From: Adiantum capillus-veneris
Taxonomy: Eukaryota; Streptophyta; Polypodiopsida; Polypodiales; Pteridaceae
DNA length: 64,000 bases
Direction: 5' to 3'
Assembly: GCA_014529385.2 (NCBI GenBank)
Contig: CM043969.1
Location: forward strand, 14,023,446-14,087,445
Shown here piece by piece: positions 1-13,576 of the stretch. The notes beneath the pieces are model-generated. The model did no database searches. It saw only the letters and a program-made list of their open reading frames with translations, and was not told the DNA's origin. Each line of letters begins with the position of its first letter. Position 1 is the stretch's first letter. Made by a program: the position numbers and the translations under genes.

Positions 1-109
1 TAAATGTGTAACTCCAAATTTTACTACTTCTTCACTTTGATCTTTGATGTGCATCCGTACGTCTTTGGTCTTTCGCAGCATCTGTTAACTGCCGTTGACT
101 CAATTAACA
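1..109 (-). repeat. 3' LTR of Element 1 (partial)
   Basis: Bases 1-109 match 9355-9461, including the shared run ending in CTCAATTAACA. On the minus strand the LTR starts TGTTAATTGAG, the expected TG terminus. Only the U3 start is in the window. Confidence 0.85.
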
Positions 110-121
110 TTCCCCCCTTCC
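110..121 (-). other. Polypurine tract of Element 1
   Basis: On the minus strand the 12 bases read GGAAGGGGGGAA and abut the TG of the 3' LTR. This is the standard site for plus-strand priming of LTR retrotransposons and fixes the orientation as minus. Confidence 0.85.
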
Positions 122-1563
122 GATTTTAGTGCCCGTCCTCGGGCACTATTGAAAGGTGTCCGTGGAGGCTATGGAAGGTTTTCATTGGTTGTTGATGGGC
201 TGATCTTCATTTTGTTGTTGGATTTATTGATGAGGTTCAATTTGCTGCAGCATCTTCATTGGTCTGAATAGTCGATTTTGAGAGATGATGTTTCAATTTT
301 CCATTGTAATAGCATAATGATGAGTCTGTTGTTTATTGATGAAAAGTATGTACAAGAGAAATAGATTGATGAGGTTTTACATTAGGATCTAATACCTGGA
401 TGAACAAAGGGGAAAACCCATTGGGAAAAAAGATTCTTTGGGATATGCGCATTATTGGAGTACTTATTAACATGGAAATATTAATAAAGTACTCAAGGAA
501 TTATGTCCTGATAGATATGGAAATAAAGAGATAGCAAATATGAAAGGGTATCATGATGGAACATTTGTTGCATGTTGTAGTCCACTCAAGGTGCATAGGT
601 GGAAGCAAAAAGACTATCTAATGCATATGTCCAATGGTGGGACATCCTACTTATGTATACACAGAAATGCACGGGAAACAATATGCTGTGCAAGAAAGAT
701 TTGGAGGGGTTCTTCAGAAAGATGGTGTAGCTATAAGAGCATTTGACATGGCTTTGCAATCTGGCACCCCTTTAAGAATGGTTCTCGTTGGACGAGGATA
801 TGTGCTCTCATCTTACTGTGCACTGTGCGTGAGCGTTGGACTCTACAACATGCCACCAACTGTAAGTTAATACACTTTGACTCTTATGCTCATCTCACTC
901 ATCATGAGGGACATGACGTAAATATTCTCAACTCTTCCAGCATAAGCCTAATAACTACGACTCCTAGCACAAAGTGTAATATGACTTGAAGCTTTGGGAC
1001 TAATGCTTTGCTAATTTTATGGCTCAGCAACCTGACTCTAACTATGCCAAAGAGTGTTTTTTGCACCCTGGCGACTTGACTTTTTACATTCTTGTGCTCA
1101 CTACAAGCATTTTTTCAGGTAAAAGTAAGCTTGAATCCTCAAAAAGAGGATTAGTGAAGGACCAAGTTGTCATTGAAGGTTTCTTTTGCCATACCTGTTT
1201 TATCATCTTTGAATTTGCATTCTTGTTGGTTGGGTTGTCCTTCTTTGATTGTGAAGACTCCATTATCTTGATTCTCCAATTAGGCATGTGGATAGGAGTC
1301 TTTGATGTTGTTGTAGGCCTCTGTTGGCTGTAGGAATCTGGCTTTTGACTCGGAGCATTCGAAGACTTAGGAATCCAAGTCTCTTGATGACCTTTGTATT
1401 TCCTTTGTTGACTTTTCTTTGCTCAAGGTTTTGTCAAGTTCTTAAGATCTTCATGCAGGTCTGGTGTAGTTGCAGTCGGCTTGTGGTTGACTGGTAGCCA
1501 AATCTTGGTATACCTTGTGTAAAATTTTTGTCCAAGGGGAAGACTCTTTGAGATCCGTCTTTT
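122..1563 (-). other. 3' non-coding region of Element 1
   Basis: About 1.4 kb between the last recognisable coding remnant and the polypurine tract. Short open frames exist but match nothing I recognise and overlap on opposite strands. Near 145 a small inverted repeat (GTGCCCG, TCCT, CGGGCAC) lies close to the polypurine tract. Confidence 0.5.
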
Positions 1564-2343
1564 TTATGTATCCTCTTGAAAGTTGTGGTAGACTTTAGCC
1601 TCTTTCAATGTTGTTTTGTTGTATACCTGCTTCTTAGGTATTCTAGGATGTTGTCGAGGTTGATACCTTGTGGGCCTTCTTTCTTGGGAGGGACTTGAAG
1701 TTACTTCATATGCCCTAACCTGCGGTTTTGGCACCCATATCTGTCTGTTACCTCCATAGTACTCCTGCTCCCTTGAGCTCCAGTGTGATGCTATCCATCC
1801 CATGTGTTTGTCTTTTTGTGTTGATTTCCCATCTTTAACCCAAATCGGATCATTGACTTTGACTAAACTTCTCGGAACAAACACTTGCTTAACTTTTATT
1901 TACTTTCTTGAGTACTTTGGTTGATATACCTTTGCTTTTCCGGGTGTCTCCATTGAGGTTTCAATTGGGTCAGCAATTGACTTGAAGTTTTGAAAGCCTG
2001 ACTTGCTAGAAGTATATGATCCATGAGGGTTATTTGATGTAGAGGTATATGATGTCACACCTTCTTTGCTAATCGGTGGAAGTTCCACTTGTGTGTTCGA
2101 TCCTTGTGACTTCTGCAACTCTGAATCTGACATTTTTGGTTCTATTGAAGATCTTTGTCCTGCTTTTTCCATGGTCTCATCTTGATTTAACGGTGTCTCT
2201 ATGGAAGGTGGATTGAGACTTTGTTTTTCAATCTGACTTACATCAGCTGATTCAGTTGGCAATGAGTGATTGATTTTTGGACTACCTGTTGATTCTTGGT
2301 TGTATGCAACCTTGTTCTTTTTAACTTCTAGCTTTGGTGGCAT
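1564..2343 (-). pseudogene. Element 1 3' ORF remnant with aromatic-x-P-K repeat motifs
   Basis: One minus-strand frame from 2343 to 1564 (about 260 codons) broken by one stop at 1900-1902. The first part is hydrophilic and rich in Ser, Gln, Lys and Pro. The second part repeats a short motif of basic residue, aromatic and Pro-Lys: KVYQPKYS, KQVFVPRS, DPIWVKDG, RQIWVPKP. The same kind of tail follows integrase in Element 2 (52140-52792: KQIWIPKK, KQIWIPRI, KQVWVAKS), so this is probably the homologous 3' end of pol. Function unknown; a nucleic-acid-binding tail is possible from its charge. It is far from the gag remnant, consistent with loss of the enzymatic part of pol. Confidence 0.55.
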
Positions 2344-2357
2344 TCTTTGCTCACTAG

Positions 2358-3044
2358 CTATCGTGGTTGCTCTTTGATATGTTGATCTGCACTTGCTATT
2401 TCCTGGTTTTCTTTAAGCTTTTTTGAAGTTCTGCTCGATGGAGATGAATCATCTTCCATAAGCTTTGCTTTGTCATCAGAATCCATTCTATCTATTCTTG
2501 AGGACTTTGTGTTGTCGTCCTTTGGTGACCAGTCTTGGTATTCCTTCTTTGTTGTCTGTGATGACTGCATCTTGTTTGCATTCTGTATGTCTAACATCGT
2601 CTAGGCCATTGGCATTCCCATTATGATGTTGTCTGGCATATCCTTTCCTGTGATCACATGAAATTGACCTGTGATAATCTGTGAACTGACTTCAATGGTA
2701 GTGGAGATTATTCTCCATCATTCTGCTCGTTTGTCTCGTGATATGCTCACAAATTCAAGAGCATCTTCCAGTTGTGGCTTACCACATTATTTTCCAAGTG
2801 TGAAAGGACATGAGGTTCTTGTCTAGCTGAAAATCTACTTTGCTTTGCTTGAGAGTTTTTCTTTGTTTTCACCAACAATGTTGCACTTGATTGAACTTGG
2901 TTGAACTTTATCTGCATTTTCTTTGCTTTGACCACCTGCTTCTATTGATGTTGGCTCGTTTTGTTGTAATACTACACCTTCTACTTCCAACTTTTGAGCA
3001 TTGTGTTCTTGCATTTGAGTAACTTTTGATCTTAGAAGATCCAC
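2358..3044 (-). pseudogene. Hydrophilic coding remnant of Element 1
   Basis: Two open segments (3044-2835 and 2597-2358) lie in one minus-strand frame separated by stops. They are rich in Lys, Gln, Ser and Glu, with no recognised domain. Composition matches the following segment (2343-1564), so they may be one decayed low-complexity reading frame. No function can be assigned. Confidence 0.3.
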
Positions 3045-3456
3045 TGTGCTTTCTGGCAGAATCTGTCTCTCGGTGACCTTTGTGTAGCCTTTTAGACTTT
3101 AGCTCTCATTGATTTTGGCTTTTATGTCACCTGTTTTTGTAGTTTGAGGCTTTGCATCATCTTCAAATAGTCCTTGACTTCAGGTTTAGCATTCGTAGGG
3201 ACTTGTACAAGGTCATGAACCTGCTGAGAGTCATTGCTATTTGCATCTCAATATGCATATGCGAGCTTGGTCTCATGCAACTGTTTGGACACTATGGGAT
3301 TTTTTGTCTTTTGACTTTGACCGTGGAGATCAACTAAAACTTTTGTCCGTGATGATCTTCATAGAAGAATTTTTCAGCAGATTTTGATGTTTTCTGGGTC
3401 AATGGAAAACTTCCAACAACCATATGATCTTCCAATGGTTTTTGCTCTAAAGGGGT

Positions 3457-4152
3457 CTACTGGCTAGAAGTTCTTGGGCTTCTAACTGGTGTACCATTTT
3501 CTGGTACTAGAGCTGAGCTTGATGAATTTGTAGCTCCCCCCTTCCTAGGGTGATCACTATAGCCTGCTTCATTGTGAGAGATCAAAACTCTTTGGCTCTG
3601 GTTGAGTCTCACCTTTTGGGATTGTGAAGGCACACTTTGGGTAGCATTGTTGATGTTTAGCATATGTAAGCCTTCTGTATGGTTTCCTATGTATCTCCGT
3701 GAAACATGACAAATTATTCCCCAAGTCAAGCTGTAGATAGAATTATCTTTACCCTGATATTTTCTATCCCATGGGTCTCATATGATATGGGCTTTTGTGG
3801 TTTCAAGACCCAAGGCATCATAGATGCTACACTCTCGTCTATATCTACGACTGTTTTGGTCGAAGTATATGCTCGTTTGGTCATAACATCAAAGCTTTAT
3901 TTTTGATGGAGGAGAATTTGGCTCTAAACAGATTTTTGGATTCACTTGGGTAATATCCTTCATCTCTAGAGAGGCGCTATAATAGATTATTTCCTCTGAA
4001 ATGAACCATCCTTTCTGATCTATCACTGGACGCACTTCTATGAGCTGGCATGTGGGCTGTTCAAACACTAGTTGATCCTTTTTGTATAGTTTCCCTTTTT
4101 GGTCTACATAGTGTGCATATGAATTATGTGTACCATACAAAGCTAACATCAT
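3457..4152 (-). pseudogene. Unrecognised coding remnant of Element 1
   Basis: Open segments 4152-3889 and 3729-3457 share a minus-strand frame. The first translates to a mixed, globular-looking sequence; the second is Ser/Gln/Pro-rich. Neither shows a protease D-S/T-G, RT or integrase motif. They lie just downstream of the zinc-knuckle segment and may be the spacer between gag and the 3' ORF. Confidence 0.3.
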
Positions 4153-4184
4153 TCTGTCTAATGTGTCCCTTAGACTCGTGAATA

Positions 4185-4761
4185 TTACACACTTGTGGTA
4201 GTGGATGCAAAATCATTTGCAAACCTAACAATCTTTTCAACCTTCGGTGATATCTGGATACATTGACCAAATTCATGCAAGAATTTGTTGTTCAAAGAAT
4301 CAATTTTAAGCTTTTCAGGTGCCTGTGCATCGTTATGCTGATTCTGTACTTGCAGTGTTCTTACCAATGCTTCTAATGGTAATGCAGAATCATCCGATTG
4401 CATTAAAAGTGACGATTTAAATGCACTTACATCGAGATTCACATTTTCAATTTTTTATGTACCTTGCTTGGCGGTTGATATGTCCCTGTTTGTCGGGATT
4501 TCTTGGACAATCTTCAAAAAAATGTCCACCTTTTTGTCCACAATCTGGGAAATACGCCATGACTGGTGGTATTTCATTTGGTTTTGTCATTTCAAGCTCT
4601 AGTTGAGAATTTTTTGCCTCTATGTTGGTCCAGTTGTCGGCATCTTCTTTTAAAACACTAAGCATCAAGTTGTAGAATGCTCCATCTTGACCTTTGCACC
4701 ATCTTTGGCTCGGTTCTCCAATAAGACAGGCTTCAATTCGTTGATCTGTTGGATCTTTCAT
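4185..4761 (-). pseudogene. gag-like nucleocapsid remnant of Element 1
   Basis: Segment 4761-4447 contains AYFPDCGQKGGHFFEDCPRN, close to the second zinc knuckle of Element 2 gag (AYCTECGVTHFIEDCSKN). The first Cys is Phe and the spacing is altered, so the knuckle is degenerate. Segment 4442-4185 continues in another frame, implying a frameshift. This is the main reason for calling the element Ty3/gypsy-related rather than an unclassified LTR element. Confidence 0.5.
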
Positions 4762-7700
4762 TTATGGTTCTCGATTATAGATATGACCACTGTAGTCCAT
4801 GTACAATGACCCTGATTGCATATGCACTAACTGTATGTTTTGCTGGCTTATGCAAATTTCTGGATAAACACTAACTGTATGTTTTGCATATGCACTAACT
4901 GTATGTTTTGCTGGCTTATGAAAATTTCTGGATAAACACTCGGGTTGACTATCTGAAATTCTATCTGCACTTCATCTTTAAGATTGCAATACCTGGCTCC
5001 ACTGAAGTCTGTGAACATCTAGGAGCTCTCTAAATCTGGCTTTACTCTGATCAAGAAGACCTTGGCTCTTGTGCTGCTTTTGTTGCTCATTAGATATTTA
5101 TGGCCTTCGAATCTGCATATAAGACTTTATCTCCATTTTAGCCATATAGTTGTAAAATTTTCTCTGTTGCACTTGTACATGTGTTACCACTGCTACTAGC
5201 TTTCTCTATTGAACCCTCAGCTCGAGATGAGTCCATGTCAACTGGTTCTCTAAAAATTGTCTCCTAGCAGATTTTGGTATTGATTAGCAAAAAACTTTGT
5301 GCTCGGGTTTGATAAGACTGCTTTTGCCAAAGTACTTTTGGCAGTTGATTTCTCTTAGGCTCACAAGAGTTGATTAACTCTAGCTCGAAAGTGTCAGAAT
5401 TGATTGCAGCCTTTGAAATGATGAAAATCTAGGCCTTGAATAACCTAACCTGTAGATTAGATTGCTATCCGTTTTTTCCACTTGACTTGAATTCAGCTCT
5501 TGTCAAGCTCCCAATTCTTTGTTTGCAACCTAATTCTTTAATCTAAGCTAAGTGAGTCAGTAATTGACATTTCCAAATTCTATCCTTGCAAGGAGCTAAA
5601 GGACTAATCTGCAACTTGAAAACTGAGTTATCATGTATTAATTTTGATCCGATGGAACCCAAAGTTGGCTAGTGGCCTTGTATTATATTGTTCTAACACT
5701 ATACAAGCTTGAAAGTCCAAAATCTTGCTTCTGGGACTCAAAAGTAAATAATCCCGATTCTTTACTTTCTTAGTTTCTACACTTTTTAGGCTTGTTTTGC
5801 CAAGTAATTACCTTTTTGTGGTCTCTAGACAAGTTTGGTTGAGTTTGATCAAGATTTGTCCAAGTTATCATCAATTGTTTAGTGTCCGCAGACTCTGATT
5901 CCAAGAATCTGGCTTAAGTCTCAATTTTGTGATCCAAATTTCACCAAATTTGATTTGTGGAGTCTATTTGATGTGCTTGACCCTGTGGTATACCTGGTTG
6001 TGCAAAATTTCTCAAATTTGGAGCAAATGTAAAGAATCGCGTTATTTACTACAGGGTTTTTTTGGGATTTTTTTTCAAAAGTAAATAATCACGATTATTT
6101 ACTTTTGGTAATTTTTTGTATATTTTTTGTCATATGAGCATGTACACTTGTTTAACACATCAATATAAGCCTATGAGTCAAGTTTCACTAAATCTGAACA
6201 AGAATTATCAAGTCACACTCAAGTTCTCAACAATTAGTACAAATTTCAATTTTTATCAAGGTTTTGGTCGGTTTTGTGAACCAAACTTAGCCTTCACAAA
6301 AGATGTTTGCAATCATGCATAGAGTCTATGGTATCAACCTTGATCAATTTTTGAGCCAAAAGTTAATAATCACGATTATTAGCTTTTGACCTAAAATGAA
6401 CAATTTTTTCAACTTTTTCCCTACACAGTCTTTTTATGATCTATTATGAGCCTATGAATCAAGTTAAAACTTAATTTGAACAAGATTCATCAAGTCAGAC
6501 TCAATTTCTCAACAATCCATACAGATTTCAGTTTTTAGCATGTTTTGTGATCCAAACTCTATGAGCCTTCACAAAAGATGTTTGCAATCATGCATAGAGT
6601 CTCTGGTATCAACCTTGATCAGTTTTGAGCCAAAAGTTAATAATCGTGATTATTAACTTTTGACCTAAAATGAACAATTTTTTCAACTTTTGCACTAGAC
6701 AATCTTTTTATGATCTATTTTGAGCCTATGAATCAAGTTAACACTTAATTTGAACAAGATTCATCAAGTCAGAGTCAATTTCTCGACAATCAGTACATAT
6801 TTCAATTTTACCAAGTTTTTAGCATGTTTTGTGATCCAAACTCTATGAGCCTTCACAAAAGATGTTTGCAATCATGCATAGAGTCTCTGGTATCAACCTT
6901 GAGCAGTTTTGAGCCAAAAGTTAATAATCGTGATTATTAACTTTTAACCTAATGAATAAATTTTTCAACTTTTTTCCTAAACAATCTTTTTATGATCTAT
7001 TTTGAGCCTATGAATCAAGTTAAAACTTAATTTGAATAAGATTCATCAAGTTTATCAACTGTTCCGTGTCCGCAGACTCGAATTTCAAGAATCTGGCTTA
7101 AGTCTCACTTTTGTCATCCAAATTTCACCAAAATGGATTTGTAGGTCTACTTGATGTGCTTGACCTTGTGGTATGCCCAAATATGCAAGATTGTCAATTT
7201 TTGAAGCAGCTGTAAATAATGGCGATTATTTACTTCTACTAATTTTTTAAAATTTTTTGTTCCAATCTTGACCCAGATCTGTTAAGCACCTCAAGTTAAG
7301 GTCTCTAGCCAAGTTTCATCAAGTTTGGACAATTTTTGGTCAAATGGTCATCAGTTTTCTATCCGCCGGTCACAATATCTTACCAAATTTGGTTTGTGGG
7401 CTTATTAAAAAATGGTAAAACTAGTGGTATGCTGACTTGCTCAAAAAAGTTGAAAAATAGGGCAGATGTAAATAATCGCGATTATTTACAAAACTCATAA
7501 ATTTTTTCATCTTTTTAATCAAGTGATCATGTACACAGGTTTATCACATAAATATAAGCCTATGAATCAAATTTTATGAAGTTTGGACAATTTTTTTCCC
7601 AATTTACACTCAAGTTTCAAAAAGTCAGTACAAACTTTAATTTTTACCCAGTTTTTGGTCAATTTGGTGATTCAAATTCTATGGTCTTTTACAAAAGTTG

Positions 7701-8430
7701 TTTGTACACATACAATGAGTCAGTGTTATGAACCTTGGTCAAATCTAAGTTGAAAGTTAATAATCGTGATTATTAACTTTATGCCCAAAACTTACACTTT
7801 TTTGAACTTTTTCACTAGACAGTCTTTTCATGATCTATTTTGAGCCTATGAATCAAGTCAAAACTTAATTTGGCCTAAAATGTCAAGAAAAAGTAAATAA
7901 TCTGAGTTTTGGCCAACTCTTGAAAATTTTACTTTGAAGAGTCCTTGAGCTTACCCACTGGTTCATACAACTTTTAAGCTTACTCTCCATCGGATTGAAT
8001 GGTTTGGAGTCTTTTCGTACTATTTCTAGATGTAGACGTGAAATTCTACAACTTCCAATAACAACTCACACTTGATTCTTTCAAAGAGAGCAATGTTTTG
8101 AAATCCACCTTGGATCCTAATCTACTCCTAGATTCTCATGCAAAGGGATTGTGGAAAGTGTCCACAAACATTAATTTTCTTGTTTTTTATCATTTCCTAA
8201 GCATTGATCTTAAGACTTGTCTCGTCTCAAAATCCTACTCTATCTTTACAATCCTACAATCCTAAAGGCACTCGGCAAGTAAAACTTACCTCCAAGCCAC
8301 CTCTACATAGCAAAAGACGGCAATCTTAAGCTATGCGGTTTCTAAAAAGAAATTTTACTTTAGGTGAACTTAGAGGAAGTTAATGGACAACCACATAAGA
8401 CGATCGTGTTTTCCCTAGTTTAGGTCTATT
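4762..8430 (-). other. Long AT-rich leader of Element 1
   Basis: About 3.7 kb between PBS and gag remnant without credible coding. From about 5700 to 7900 it consists of diverged ~280-bp units that repeat phrases such as GAGCCTATGAATCAAGTT, each unit holding one palindrome. The part 4800-4935 contains a short direct duplication around AACTGTATGTTTTGC. Confidence 0.6.
5741..7780. repeat. Array of ~280-bp units each centred on an A/T-rich palindrome
   Basis: Inverted repeats of 21-30 bp of the form GTWAATAATC-nn-GATTATTWAC are centred near 5754, 6039, 6091, 6372, 6647, 6930, 7222, 7478 and 7766, with a half-site near 7903. Successive distances are about 285, 52, 281, 275, 283, 292, 256, 288 and 137. 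The copy at 7467-7490 is a perfect 24-bp palindrome; those at 6077-6106, 6633-6662 and 6916-6945 have perfect 14-bp arms around two bases. Flanks have diverged much more than the palindromes. Another half-site lies in the 5' LTR near 8789-8803. Confidence 0.85.
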
Positions 8431-8450
8431 CGTCCTCGGCAGCGGCGCCA
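8431..8450 (-). other. Primer binding site of Element 1 (tRNA-Asp type)
   Basis: Minus-strand reading TGGCGCCGCTGCCGAGGACG begins two bases inside the 5' LTR. Plant tRNA-Asp ends in GGCAACGGCGCCA, giving TGGCGCCGTTGCC as the usual PBS of Tat and Athila elements; this site differs at one position in that stretch. Confidence 0.85.
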
Positions 8451-8452
8451 AA

Positions 8453-9461
8453 TGTGGGACGCATGTCTAACCTCACCATCCTATCTTATTATAGTATTAG
8501 TGAGAACCACGATTAAATTGTCAATCCATGGGACGAAGTTGGCTCGACTAGTGCATAGAGTCTACAAGAGGTTGTCAATCTCTCGAGAAAAAACTAATAA
8601 CTTGCATCTAACTCAAGCTACACTCAAGTGACTGAAATCACCAAAAGCCAATCGCTCATCGGCAAACAAATCACACCCATTACAGCATCAAATGACATCC
8701 AAACGTAATGAAACTTCTAGGACAAGTTTATAAGACCTAAGCACACATGCTTATGGTCTCAAACCCCACTTTAGGTCAAGTTCCAAAATCGTGATTATTA
8801 ACAGCAATGGATTTTTTACCTAGTCATTTTTTACCCAGAATGCATCTAAATGATTAGTAATGATGCCCAAATACCCTGCCTATGCTTAGTTTTTGAGTTA
8901 AAAGTGTAAATTCCTAGTTATGATAAAATTAGGCCACGGGTCGGCGACGCCAAAAGCTAAAAATACTATGAACTTCTTACGTCAATGCTTAGAGCTCTTA
9001 CCTGCGATTGCAATGCAACAAACGTAACTACAATGTGACAACCGAGGAGGGATTAGGAAGCACGAGAAGGAGAGGAGTGAGTGCCGTTAGCTCACGCTGT
9101 GTATTTCTTATCCAAAAACTTGATAAAATTCTTACAAAGTTGGCTTTTATACCTTAGCCAAGGTCTAAAAGTGTAATGTCCAGGGCCCAAGACCTTTGAC
9201 GCTCCACACTTATTGTATCTGCACCCTAGGCATAGTAACTAACCTTTTCTTTACCACTTGGAACTCCCATTGAGCCTGTAACACATTAAAATTATCACAA
9301 TGGCTAAATAAATTGGGAAATTACAATACATGGCCATTTGGGAAAAATGTGAAAAGTCTGTAACTCCAATCTTCACTGCTTCTTCATATTCATCTTTGAT
9401 GTGCATTCATAAGGCTTCGATCTTTAGCAGCTCCTATTAACTAACGTCGGCTCAATTAACA
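8453..9461 (-). repeat. 5' LTR of Element 1 (1,009 bp)
   Basis: Plus-strand edges are TGTGGGAC at 8453 and AATTAACA at 9461, giving TG..CA termini on either strand. The right end matches the partial 3' LTR at 1-109. The five bases after it (CACTC) would be one target duplication copy; its partner is outside the window. Confidence 0.8.
9144..9151 (-). promoter_or_regulatory. TATA box in the 5' LTR of Element 1
   Basis: The minus strand reads GGTATAAAAGCC here, about 310 bases inside the U3 end. The LTRs of Element 2 have GGTATATAAGCC at the equivalent place (59145-59152), supporting a conserved core promoter. Confidence 0.6.
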
Positions 9462-11921
<2,460 letters not shown>

Positions 11922-12180
11922 GTAGGATACATGTAGGAATGTGTATGCGCGCGCGTGTTGAGAGGTGCTTGTATTTAACCTACCATTCTCTAGGGGAGGT
12001 GTATTTGTCCTATACACTTCTGTTAAATTCTCAAGGAACAGGCATATTTTGATCCTACACCTAGTTGAAAATTCTCTAGGGAGGATGTTTTGACTTTGAT
12101 CCCACACACTGCTATCAAATTCTCCAGGGGGAGTATACCTTTGTAAATTTGGGTGCTACTATGGCACACCTGGGGAGGCT

Positions 12181-12461
12181 TGTTGGGGTGTGTGACACAT
12201 CCGCACTACCACAAGTGATAACCCCCTCTAGTTTGGAAGCCTACATATTTGACTTCATTGATTAGTTCATCAGATTCCCTCTCCCAAGTCTATAAAAGAT
12301 GCTTAAGCTACACATTTTGTATCCACTTTGCATCTTATCACTTTCCCATCACGCTAGCACAATTTGTACCATCATTTTCATATTCGATTTTCATTAATCT
12401 AGAACTATGATTTTCTATTAATTAGTGTCAATCTCTGTTGCTAATCTCTTGTATTTAACAC
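12181..12461 (+). repeat. Probable short gypsy LTR (281 bp)
   Basis: Begins TGTTGGGGTGTGTGACACATC and ends GTATTTAACA. It is preceded by the purine-rich CCTGGGGAGGCT, suiting a 3' LTR, and contains CTATAAAAG at about 12290. No second copy is in the window, so it is called from structure only. Upstream, 11990-12130 has three copies of an AAATTCTCnAGGG phrase. Confidence 0.45.
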
Positions 12462-12486
12462 ACTAATTCCACCATGTATTGCTCAT

Positions 12487-13000
12487 TCACATTTTGCCAT
12501 AATGCCATTCCTTTACATTGATCCACATAGGTTCTGGATCTATTTTCCTTTGGATATCCTCTACCAAAATCCTTAAATGCTTGGCTCGTTCAATCTCCTC
12601 TATAGGGTTTGGGTAAGTCCCAATCTTCTTCGTGGTCTCTGTGTATGAGCCAATGGCCGGGCAACTTGGGTTGATAGGCCATCTCATTGATTGGCCTAAG
12701 AATCTGGAAGGGACCATAATACCTTTTTGCTAACTTAGCATAGTACTTTTGGTGTCCTATAGGATTCTTGCCCATTGTGTGCCTTAATCGAGCCTTAGGA
12801 AATTTGATTCAGACCCAATCATTGTCTTTAAAGGCTTGGGCTCTTCTGTGCTTGTCAGTAGCAGCCTTTTGCCTTTGCCTTGAGATAGAGGTAGCATCCT
12901 TAATCTTTTGGAAAGAAGACTCTTGTAGGTCTCGGCTATACTCATCTGCAGCAAAGATCTTCCCGTGTACCTTAAGTAGCAGGGGATTTTTTGATCTTCA
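12487..13000 (-). pseudogene. Integrase C-terminal remnant of a Ty3/gypsy element
   Basis: One minus-strand frame from about 12985 reads through a helical basic stretch (RQRQKAATDKHRR), then AFKDNDWV, a stop, IKFPKARL, and KLAKRYYGPFQILRPINEMA followed by LPGHWLIH. This is the C-terminal SH3-like region of Ty3/gypsy integrases (typical form KLSPRYYGPF.V). The stop replaces a residue in the conserved strand after DNDWV. A frame change follows near 12600. No chromodomain could be confirmed. It is a truncated relic; the polymerase part is missing. Confidence 0.75.
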
Positions 13001-13557
13001 ACATTAAACCTCATTTATCAATCAAGAATTGACATAACAAGTGAGTGCACTTACATTGTAATTACACTCCCAACTATTCCTTTGCTCCATGCGAAGTTTC
13101 ATCATTGCACACACAAGTGTGTGCACCATCAAATTGGCTCCAAAATTGACCATTTGTAGGTCAAAAAATCAAACACTCAAATCATCATAGCATAAATTAG
13201 TACAATTAACTTGATTAGAGTGATGATTCCACCTCTTGCAAGGGGATTTCACATACTTTACACTTCAAATGTTAGTGGTAGGCTAGAGAGGTTAGTCAAA
13301 ATTAGTAGAAATTAGCATGAAATTAGTAAAATAAGCATGGAAAGAAGCAAATTAGCAAGGGTTATCATGAAATTAGTGAACTTGGGGGTGCAATTGGGGG
13401 TTTGGGGTATTCATAACTCAACATTAGCATCAATTTTTTGCACAAACATCATCAAATTACACCAAAATCGACTTACACACACTCAAAAACCAAACAAATT
13501 AGTAATGAAATTACTCTATTCTACACATCCTAAACTCACTAACCTAGGTTAATTAAT

Positions 13558-13574
13558 CCATGGCAACGGTGCCA
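13558..13574 (-). other. Primer binding site of a second minus-strand LTR element
   Basis: The minus strand reads TGGCACCGTTGCCATGG, one mismatch from the plant tRNA-Asp PBS in its first 13 bases, two bases inside an LTR start (TGTAGGG at 13577). The arrangement copies that of Element 1. Confidence 0.6.
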
Positions 13575-13576
13575 AA

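Larger units (their letters stand above)
1..9461 (-). mobile_element. Element 1: Ty3/gypsy-type LTR retrotransposon, apparently non-autonomous, 3' LTR cut by window edge
   Basis: Read on the minus strand the order is 5' LTR (8453-9461), PBS (8431-8450), a ~3.7-kb leader with palindromes, gag-like and 3' ORF remnants (4761 down to 1564), a non-coding stretch, a polypurine tract and the 3' LTR (109 to beyond the window). The two LTR edges share the end TGTTAATTGAG and the following ~100 bases with scattered differences. I find no reverse transcriptase, RNase H or integrase motif between the LTRs in any frame, so it probably relies on a partner. Its 3' ORF and zinc-knuckle region resemble those of Element 2 (43283-52792), a plausible relative. 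The left target duplication lies outside the window. Confidence 0.85.
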
